Part shown: one piece after another, positions 16,529 to 23,113 of the stretch | Layout: every line of letters starts with the position of its first letter | Position numbering within the stretch: position 1 is the first letter of the stretch | From: JANRLJ01 sp034437895 | GTDB taxonomy: Bacteria > Chloroflexota > Anaerolineae > Aggregatilineales > Phototrophicaceae | Direction: 5' to 3' | NCBI GenBank assembly: GCA_034437895.1 | Contig: DAOTTO010000228.1 | Span: 1-27,518, forward strand | Length of the DNA: 27,518 nt | The notes under the pieces: model-generated | What the model saw: the letters and a program-made list of their open reading frames with translations, nothing else | Database searches by the model: none | Told to the model about the DNA's origin: nothing | Translations under genes and position numbers: made by a program

Positions 16529-17788
16529 TTAGCCTCGCAGCAGCGCGGGAATATCCTTCAACTTCGGCACCTGCCCTGCCAGCAAACTTTGGAAGCGGAA
16601 CAACCGCCCCGCGAACCAGATCATCGCCGCATCTGCCAGCGCCATCAGCCCCATACTTAATCCCAACTGCCACAGTGGAACATCCACTACAGCCAGCCGC
16701 ATCGCCATCGCAATCGGTGCGGTCAGCGGAAAGATGCTCAAGACAACCGGCGCAGTAGAATTAGGCGCGTCGATAAAAGCCGTCAGGAACAAAAACGGCA
16801 GCATCAACGGTAGCGTGAAAATGATCGAAAAGCTGGGACCCTCCGTCATCGACTGCGACAAGGCACCAATCGCGCCAAACGCAGCGGCAAAGAACAGATA
16901 ACCCAATATGAAGTAGATGAAAAGCAACACCAGCGTCCCAACGCTCAAATTGATATTCTGCAAAAACGCCGTCGGGCTTTGGGTATCGCTGATTTCAGCA
17001 GCAATCCGTGAGAGTACAAACACCGTCCCTAGCCAAGCCGAAATTTGCAAAATACCGAGCAACCCAAGCGCCAGAATTTTACCTGCCAGAAGTTGAATCG
17101 GGCGCACGGACGTAATCAAAATTTCGATCAGACGGGTCTCTTTTTCCTCGATAATACTCTGCATCAGATAGCCATTGGTGCCAAACAGCGCCATTGTGAA
17201 CAACCCCGCAAAGGCATAGACCAAAAGAAAATCCTGCCCTTCGTTGCGGGTTTGCCCGGCTTGGGCATCGCGCTCGAACTCGATTTTCTGGATTGACGAA
17301 GGCGTTTGCAGCCGCGCTAACAGCGCTGGATCAACCCCTTCTGAAAATTGACTGAAGATCAACTCCTGAATCGGTACAGGCGCGGCTTCAAGATTAGTCA
17401 GTGTAAAGTCTGGCAGCACCACTAACACATTGCCCGTCTCGATATAATCCGCCGGAATGACATAGTAGGCATCAATCTCGCCCACTTCCATTGCTGCTTT
17501 CGCCGCATCTTCATCAGGATAAGCCGTTATATCAGTGGCAAGTTCTCCCGGCTGTGTAAATAAGCCCGATTCATCGATGTAACCCACCTCTTTGATGCCG
17601 CCTCTGTCAAACTGAATGTCCTGTATGATCTCCTCTGTCGCATTCCTATTGGCATTGGCAGCAAATGAATTGATGCCAAAAAATAGCACAAACGCGATTA
17701 CGGGAATTCCGAAGGCAGTAAATAAAAAGCCTTTACGCGCTAAATTGCGGCGTAGTTCGTACTGGAAAACTTTCAAGACATGATTCAT
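16529..17788 (-). CDS. ABC-2 type exporter permease (NatB-like), second copy
   Basis: This 419-residue membrane protein has the ABC-2/NatB layout. One N-terminal helix (about 20-45) follows the cytoplasmic KVFQYELRRNLARKGF. A large extracytoplasmic domain (about 46-185) comes next, then a block of five or so helices starting near LLVYAFAGLFTMALFGTNG. The loop EEKETRLIEILITSVRPIQLLAGK is the typical coupling segment. The ATG overlaps the stop of the preceding permease by 4 nt (ATGA), so translation is coupled. Together with its paralogue and the ATPase it forms an exporter; the substrate (ion, drug or peptide) cannot be told. Confidence 0.9.
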   Translation of the reverse strand: MNHVLKVFQYELRRNLARKGFLFTAFGIPVIAFVLFFGINSFAANANRNATEEIIQDIQFDRGGIKEVGYIDESGLFTQPGELATDITAYPDEDAAKAAMEVGEIDAYYVIPADYIETGNVLVVLPDFTLTNLEAAPVPIQELIFSQFSEGVDPALLARLQTPSSIQKIEFERDAQAGQTRNEGQDFLLVYAFAGLFTMALFGTNGYLMQSIIEEKETRLIEILITSVRPIQLLAGKILALGLLGILQISAWLGTVFVLSRIAAEISDTQSPTAFLQNINLSVGTLVLLFIYFILGYLFFAAAFGAIGALSQSMTEGPSFSIIFTLPLMLPFLFLTAFIDAPNSTAPVVLSIFPLTAPIAMAMRLAVVDVPLWQLGLSMGLMALADAAMIWFAGRLFRFQSLLAGQVPKLKDIPALLRG

Positions 17789-19047
17789 GACGCACGCACC
17801 TCTTTCTTGGTAGGCGTTTCGGTTTGGGGCTGGCTGTATTTATACGGGTTGCCCTGTATCACGGCGATCAATTCACGTAGGCTGGGCTTCTTGCCATACA
17901 TCAGTAATCCCCAACGGAAAATTTTGGCCGATGCCCACATAAAAAATAGGGTCGTCAGCAGGAGCAGCGCAATACTCAAACCCATTTGCCAAAGCGGAAC
18001 ACTCACAAACCCAACCCGCATAATCATCGAAGTCGGGGACGTAAAGGGGAAAATTGAAAGGACTGTCGGAATTGGGCCATTGGCATCATTCAAAAACACG
18101 GCAGTAAGATAGACCGGGATAACGAACACCAACGAGACAATAGCCGCATATTGGCGGCTTTCCGCCTCTGAATTGACGATTACGGCGACTACCGAAAGCA
18201 AACTGGCGATCAGGAAATAGCCCAAGATGAAGTAAATGACCGAGTACACCAGCATATCGACTGGTATCACTAGACCGCTCAATAAAGGAATATCCTGACC
18301 AAGCGCGATAACGACGATAATCATGCCAATCCAGATTGAAATTTGCGTCAGGCCAAGCAAGCCGAGGCCAATTATTTTGCCTGTAAGCAGTTGCATCGGT
18401 GTCACCGTTGTCACTAATACTTCGATCAAGCGATTAGTTTTCTCCTCGACCAAACCCGACATCACAAATGTGCCGGAAATTTGCATGGCGATCATGAAAA
18501 TGACGACAAAAATTATCGGCATCAGGATGAGGGCTGGCAGCGATTCAGGAGTCAGTTCCCGCCCGCTATCGGCGAGGCGAATAGTAGCATTCGCCGGATC
18601 AATCAACCGCGCTGTAGGAATATCGGTATTCACTTGCGTACTCAGGTTAGCAATCAACAAATCATTGATCACATCTTCCAGATCGCTCGGCACACCGTCA
18701 TAACTATATAGCTGCACCTGACCGGTAGCGATATAACTCTCTGGGATCACGACATACGCATCTAACGTTTCAGCGTCCAACGCTGCTCGTGCCGCCTCTT
18801 CGCTTTCATAAGCGACGAACAAATCGGGGTAATCTGCGGAGCGCACCTCGGCATCCAGCACCCCTGCATTATCAATCGTGCCGACTTGCTTAAGGTCATC
18901 CATTGTGTCGCCACTCGTAGCAATAGCAATCGCCAACACAAAAACAGCAATCACCAGCACGGGTGTGCCAAAAGCCGAAAACAAAAATGTCGGCTTTTTG
19001 AGATTCGTCAGATATTCTCGTTTAAGGATGAGCCAGATTTTATTCAT
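17785..19047 (-). CDS. ABC-2 type exporter permease (NatB-like), first copy
   Basis: A 420-residue paralogue of the gene that follows it, with the same order: N-terminal KREYLTNLKKPTFLFSAFG, one helix, a large extracytoplasmic domain, then a helix bundle. Its coupling loop reads EEKTNRLIEVLVTTVTPMQLLTGK, closely matching the other copy. I choose the ATG at 19047: AAGGA lies 8 nt upstream, and the peptide then begins MNKIWLILKREY like the paralogue. An in-frame ATG at 19101 inside the ATPase gene would add 18 non-conserved residues. The start overlaps the ATPase stop by 8 nt. Confidence 0.9.
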   Translation of the reverse strand: MNKIWLILKREYLTNLKKPTFLFSAFGTPVLVIAVFVLAIAIATSGDTMDDLKQVGTIDNAGVLDAEVRSADYPDLFVAYESEEAARAALDAETLDAYVVIPESYIATGQVQLYSYDGVPSDLEDVINDLLIANLSTQVNTDIPTARLIDPANATIRLADSGRELTPESLPALILMPIIFVVIFMIAMQISGTFVMSGLVEEKTNRLIEVLVTTVTPMQLLTGKIIGLGLLGLTQISIWIGMIIVVIALGQDIPLLSGLVIPVDMLVYSVIYFILGYFLIASLLSVVAVIVNSEAESRQYAAIVSLVFVIPVYLTAVFLNDANGPIPTVLSIFPFTSPTSMIMRVGFVSVPLWQMGLSIALLLLTTLFFMWASAKIFRWGLLMYGKKPSLRELIAVIQGNPYKYSQPQTETPTKKEVRAS

Positions 19048-19996
19048 AGACCAATTCCTTTTCCTGAGTCTGCTGGACATAATCTTCTGGCAGATGCTCA
19101 CCTGCCACCTGAATAAAGATGTCGTTCAGGCTTGGCACAGCGAGTTCAAAACGGTCAATCGTCATGCGCGAATCCGCCGCAATCGCCGCTAATATCTGAT
19201 TAGAGGTAGTAGCTTTGTCCATATAGAGAAATGTGCCTGTGCGGGCATTCTCTTCCACGCGGATTACTCCTGGCAAACGCGCCCAATCTCCCTCACCTTT
19301 GACGATAATGGCATGTAGGGCATACTGCTGGCGCACTTCATCTACCGTGCCATAAAGCGCCTGTTTGCCTTTATTAATCATAACGAGGCGATCAGCCATT
19401 TCTTCCACTTGCCACATTTGATGCGTACTCATAATAACAGCGCTACCACGCTCTTTCATGCGAACAATCAAATCTTTGATGACGAGCGTGTTTACGGGGT
19501 CAAGCCCTGTCGTCGGCTCATCCAAAATCAATACGTCCGGCTCATGCAGCATCGTAGCCGCAAACTGAACTTTCTGTTGATTGCCTTTACTCAATTCGCT
19601 GACTTTGCTTTTGGCGCGTTCCGCCAGATCGAGTTCTTCCAGCAGTGTCATCGCCCGTTTTTGCGCGTCACGGTTGCTCAAACCCTTGAGCGTCCCCAAA
19701 TAGGCCAGCATCTCGACCACTTTCACATTGCGATACAAGCCGCGCTCTTCCGGCAGATAGCCGAGTCGATCTTTGGTTTGATCGTTTAGTGCGCCGCCAA
19801 GGATGGTGATCGTCCCGGTATCGGGCTTTATAATGTCCAAAATCATACGAATAGTCGTGGACTTGCCCGCGCCATTTGGCCCCAGCATCGCAAAAATTTG
19901 CCCACGAAAAACCTCAAAACTGAGATCATCAACTGCGCGGAAATCCCCATACGACTTTGAGACATGATTAACAACAATTGCAGAATTCGTTCCCAT
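19040..19996 (-). CDS. ABC exporter ATP-binding protein (NatA-like)
   Basis: This 318-residue ATPase has Walker A GPNGAGKST (39-47), signature LSKGNQQ (135-141), Walker B VLILDEP (155-161) and switch His192 in STHQM. A C-terminal extension of about 100 residues after the core is of the DUF4162 kind seen in exporters. It is first in the operon with the two permeases and would power a heterodimeric exporter. The ATG at 19996 follows a purine-rich GAGAGGG. The upstream intergenic region contains candidate regulatory repeats. Confidence 0.95.
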   Translation of the reverse strand: MGTNSAIVVNHVSKSYGDFRAVDDLSFEVFRGQIFAMLGPNGAGKSTTIRMILDIIKPDTGTITILGGALNDQTKDRLGYLPEERGLYRNVKVVEMLAYLGTLKGLSNRDAQKRAMTLLEELDLAERAKSKVSELSKGNQQKVQFAATMLHEPDVLILDEPTTGLDPVNTLVIKDLIVRMKERGSAVIMSTHQMWQVEEMADRLVMINKGKQALYGTVDEVRQQYALHAIIVKGEGDWARLPGVIRVEENARTGTFLYMDKATTSNQILAAIAADSRMTIDRFELAVPSLNDIFIQVAGEHLPEDYVQQTQEKELVYE

Positions 19997-20175
19997 GCTT
20001 CGCTTACCCTCTCATTTTTATTTATAGGCACTTTAAGCACTATTTACGTATACGCATTATCGAAGGCTAAGTTGCAAGAGAATCCCTCTCTAAAATTAGC
20101 CCAAATAGGCTCAAAAATGCCATATTCAGAATAACACAGGTAAAAAGGCAAATCATGCGCGAGGCGTAAGTTTAC

Positions 20176-20214
20176 TCTCCACAATTTGTGGAGATAAAAG
20201 CGTAATTTTGTGGA
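20176..20214. promoter_or_regulatory. 19-nt palindrome plus a third half-site (candidate operator)
   Basis: TCTCCACAA-T-TTGTGGAGA (20176-20194) is a perfect 9-bp inverted repeat around one base. A third TTGTGGA (20208-20214) starts exactly 22 bp after the second copy (20186-20192), which is two helical turns. It lies about 180 bp upstream of the exporter ATPase. The identity of a binding protein is unknown. Confidence 0.45.
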
Positions 20215-20262
20215 TGTTATGGCGAAAACAAGGATGATCGAGGGGTTTTTGTCTTTTAATAG

Positions 20263-20296
20263 ACCTAGGGATGCCTTGCTATATGCATCCCTAGGT
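20263..20296. terminator. 12-bp perfect hairpin downstream of the parvulin gene
   Basis: ACCTAGGGATGC (20263-20274) and GCATCCCTAGGT (20285-20296) form a perfect stem with a 10-nt loop, 44 nt beyond the parvulin stop. No T run follows on the minus strand, so it may be an RNA-stabilising 3' hairpin or a Rho-assisted terminator instead of a classical one. Confidence 0.5.
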
Positions 20297-20339
20297 AAAC
20301 AAGCGCCATTTAAAGAAGCGCAAATTTCTACGATACGAC

Positions 20340-22235
20340 TTAATTTCCCGGTGTAGCCTCTGGGGTTACTTCCAACTCAAAAACCTGAGTCGGCACAGGC
20401 ACCGTCAGATCACCCAACGTATTGGGAATGTTATTATCAAGACGATCTTGCAGCACATCCGCCGTGATTTCGGCATACGTCGGCCCCAAAATGTTGAGTA
20501 GTGTCGTCACATCGCTAGGAGTTGGATCCGATGGAACGGCGCTGCGCCACAAGTCGGTACGGGTAATATCGGCAGAAGCAAGCAGTTCGGTCTGGAAAGT
20601 GTCTAAAGTGTCTGCAATCGCCCCGTCAATTTCGGTCTGATTGGCAGGACGGCTGCCTTTTTCTTCTACTTCTACCACGAAGTAACCAAACTGCGTGGTG
20701 GCAATCGGCCCCGAAATATCGCCGGCTTCAGCATCGAAAGCGGCATCAACCACTTCCGGCAAAACATCGCTGATCGAGAAAAGCTGCGTTTGGGTGGGGT
20801 CATCGTTGGGATTCAGGATTTCGCCCTGTGCATACGCGCCGCTCAACTGTCCACCACTGGCAATAAACAGTGTATCGCCGCCGCCTGCCCCACTTGGATC
20901 AATCGAGAGCTTAGCGAGCTGTTCAAAAGTCACACCTGCCCCTAACTGATCGAGGATGTACTGCGCTTGCTCCTCGGTATTCACGAGGATATGACGTGCT
21001 GTGACGAGAGGCTGCTCTCCGCCAACTTTGAACACATAAAAACGATCACTAATTTGGAACGGCCCTAATACATCGCCTTCGGCAGCACTAAAGATCGCCG
21101 TATCCGCTTCTATAGAATTGATCCGCCCCGGCGAAATAAAGCCCATATCGCCGCCTGTGCGTTTCGTAGCGGTATCCACCGAATAAAGCTGCGCCAATTC
21201 AACGATGTCCGCCCCATCACGGAGCAGATCAAAGGCAGTTTGCGCCTCATCAATCGTTTCAAACACGACAACGCCCACCTGTTTTTGTGCTTGGCGGTCT
21301 AGCACTTCAATAACGTGATAGCCAAAATCAGTCTGCACGGGGCCAACCACTTCACCCACTTCTGCACCAAAAGCGGCTTCTTCAAACGGAGCAACCATCT
21401 GACCTGCACCGAAAGCAGGAAGCTGCCCACCACGCCCCATATCTTCAGAATATTGCACCATCAAATCGTCCCAGCTTTCGCCAGCTTGCAACCGCGCCAC
21501 AATATCGTTAGCGACGGCTTCATCACTAACACGAATATGGCGGGTGGTAACGGTAGCGACTTCGGTAATATTGGTTTCTGCACGAACCGCCGCCAACACA
21601 GCATCTTGCTGCGCCCGACTTAGCACCAAGGCACCAATTTCGTCTTCCGTCAGACCAGAATAAATCCCCGCCCGACGAATAAAGTTTTGCCTTGTAGTTT
21701 CGTAACCCTCCGGCGCGGTACAATCTAGAGGCGCATCGAGATTCAAGACTTGTGTCCAAGTCGTCAGCAGCGCACAATCATCGACTTCCACGCCACGCGA
21801 CACGGCTTCTTGACGATAAAGGCTCTCTTCAATCATATCATTATAAGAGTTCTCTCCTGCGCCTTGGTCGTCCGCCAGACCACGTAGGAAAACGCGAAGC
21901 TGTCCGGCAATCTGGTTGTCAGGGTCGTTCACATCGAGGATACCCACCCCGGCACGATTAGCGGCTTCGGCTAACAACTCGAAATTCCGAAAACGATCAA
22001 ACCGGACACGCGCCCGTAACTGCCCCAGCATGATTTGCTCGTCGCGGACGGTAGCAATCACTTGGGTTAAATCAATCCCTTCGGGGTCGGCGGGAACGAC
22101 GTACGTATCGGCAAGGTCAGGCGTGGCTTCCGGGGTTACCTCTGGCGTAGCATCCTGCGCCTCAGCAACTGTGAAAACCATAAAAGTAAGCAAAAGGATC
22201 AAAATCAGCACAGCTCTTTTGCGATGAGTAGACAA
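20340..22235 (-). CDS. Secreted foldase with three parvulin (PpiC-type) domains
   Basis: This 631-residue protein begins with a basic signal peptide (1-26, likely cut after AEA), then a Thr/Pro/Glu spacer with VTPEATPD (33-40) and a helical SurA/PrsA-like region (about 55-225). Three parvulin domains follow at about 230-313, 321-405 and 411-525. Domains 1 and 3 begin with the typical TRHIRV and ARHILV strands and contain GGQLPAFGAGQMV-like and GYFVVEV-like parts. Domain 2 starts VGVVVFE and lacks that His, so it may be non-catalytic. There is no lipobox cysteine; two cysteines (154 and 172) could form a disulfide. The C-terminus repeats VTPEATPG. Predicted role: folding of exported proteins. 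The start is TTG with GGAG about 9 nt upstream. Confidence 0.88.
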   Translation of the reverse strand: MSTHRKRAVLILILLLTFMVFTVAEAQDATPEVTPEATPDLADTYVVPADPEGIDLTQVIATVRDEQIMLGQLRARVRFDRFRNFELLAEAANRAGVGILDVNDPDNQIAGQLRVFLRGLADDQGAGENSYNDMIEESLYRQEAVSRGVEVDDCALLTTWTQVLNLDAPLDCTAPEGYETTRQNFIRRAGIYSGLTEDEIGALVLSRAQQDAVLAAVRAETNITEVATVTTRHIRVSDEAVANDIVARLQAGESWDDLMVQYSEDMGRGGQLPAFGAGQMVAPFEEAAFGAEVGEVVGPVQTDFGYHVIEVLDRQAQKQVGVVVFETIDEAQTAFDLLRDGADIVELAQLYSVDTATKRTGGDMGFISPGRINSIEADTAIFSAAEGDVLGPFQISDRFYVFKVGGEQPLVTARHILVNTEEQAQYILDQLGAGVTFEQLAKLSIDPSGAGGGDTLFIASGGQLSGAYAQGEILNPNDDPTQTQLFSISDVLPEVVDAAFDAEAGDISGPIATTQFGYFVVEVEEKGSRPANQTEIDGAIADTLDTFQTELLASADITRTDLWRSAVPSDPTPSDVTTLLNILGPTYAEITADVLQDRLDNNIPNTLGDLTVPVPTQVFELEVTPEATPGN

Positions 22236-22534
22236 GGCAATTTACTCCAGTTTGTGTATACAGACACACCATCAAAACGGCTATGAGGATAGCGCAAACC
22301 TCCTAAAACAGACACCCCGAATTCCGCCTGAATAAGAGATGATGTTAGAATATGTACCTAGACTATTTGCGTTAAAATCAGCGATAATGGTAAACTGTGT
22401 GTTGTGAAAACTGCATTTGATCTTAATCTTTGTGACCATCATTCTAAGCGTATGATAGAGTCATAGTGCAAGTATAAATTAAATCTGATGTCGGTGAGAG
22501 GAAACTTACTGATGCGGCTGGCCCGGAGGTCTGC
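22236..22534. other. Divergent intergenic region between the parvulin gene and a response regulator
   Basis: No gene is visible. It should hold promoters for both neighbours. A TATACA on the minus strand lies in the 8-bp palindrome TGTATACA near 22255. TATAAA occurs on plus at 22473-22478 and an extended -10 at 22343-22351. None has a good -35. Confidence 0.5.
22343..22351 (+). promoter_or_regulatory. Possible extended -10 upstream of the CheY-like gene
   Basis: TGTTAGAAT is identical to the minus-strand box at 6303-6311. It would give a leader of about 175 nt before the gene at 22535, which is long, so it is only a candidate. Confidence 0.25.
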
Positions 22535-22912
22535 ATGAAAAAACACATTCTAGTGGTTGATGATGAAATCGGTGCACTCACTTTGATTGGTATCATGCTG
22601 GAGCGCGGCGGCTTCAGTGTGATGAAAGCCAAAGATGCGAACTCGGCGCTGGCTGTTCTCAATCAAAGTACGCCTGATATGATTATTCTCGATGTAATGA
22701 TGCCAGGGATGAATGGCATTGATCTATGCCAAGTGATCCGCCAACGCGAAGAAACCGCCGGCACCCCCGTCCTCATCCTTTCTGCACGAGGCGATGCCGA
22801 AAGCGTGATGCGTGGGATGGAAGCAGGGGCGAATGATTATCTACCTAAACCGATTCTTCATCACGATTTGGTTGCTAAAGTCCGCGTTATGTTGACCGAA
22901 GTTGGGGCGTAA
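22535..22912 (+). CDS. CheY-like single-domain response regulator
   Basis: A 125-residue receiver domain with classical residues: Asp9-Asp10 in VVDDE, phospho-acceptor Asp53 in ILDVMMPG, the Ser in LILSAR and Lys in LPKP. No output domain is present. GGAGG lies 5 nt before the ATG. It is closer to the standard CheY/PleD receiver pattern than the other two regulators in the window and is not an obvious recent copy of them. No kinase is adjacent. Confidence 0.93.
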   Translation: MKKHILVVDDEIGALTLIGIMLERGGFSVMKAKDANSALAVLNQSTPDMIILDVMMPGMNGIDLCQVIRQREETAGTPVLILSARGDAESVMRGMEAGANDYLPKPILHHDLVAKVRVMLTEVGA

Positions 22913-22972
22913 TTGTTGCGAATAAGTGGGCTGCCGTAAGGATAAGATTTCTTGATAAAAAAATAAACTCGC

Positions 22973-23007
22973 TCGTACACAGCAATTTAGGTTGTTGCTG
23001 TGTACGA
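22973..23007. terminator. 13-bp perfect hairpin between convergent genes
   Basis: TCGTACACAGCAA (22973-22985) and TTGCTGTGTACGA (22995-23007) pair perfectly with a 9-nt loop. Short ATTT follows on plus; on minus a T7 run occurs about 10 nt later. It lies between a plus-strand regulator and a minus-strand transglycosylase and probably terminates both. Confidence 0.7.
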
Positions 23008-23113
23008 TTTCCCATACCTTATGCTCACTGCTTGATGATCGGATGCAAATCCTCTGTCTTAAAAGACAAGCTATATGTGTGTCTGCAAAAATTAAACACT
23101 TCGTAATTCGATG

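Larger units (their letters stand above)
19997..20339. other. 343-bp intergenic region with regulatory repeats
   Basis: No gene is visible on either strand. It contains an inverted repeat with a third half-site (20176-20214), a 12-bp hairpin (20263-20296), and an AT-rich TATAAA on the minus strand around 20024-20029. TATAAA could be the -10 of the exporter operon but has no good -35. Confidence 0.6.

Noticed and set aside
19048..19101. Longer start for the first ABC-2 permease inside the ATPase gene
   Set aside because: The added residues do not match the paralogue, and the ATG at 19047 has AAGGA at ideal spacing.
20176..20220. TGTGGA-type sites resembling DnaA boxes, hence a possible replication origin
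   Set aside because: None matches TTATCCACA closely, there is no dnaA/dnaN context, and no AT-rich unwinding region or cluster of boxes. An operator is the simpler reading.
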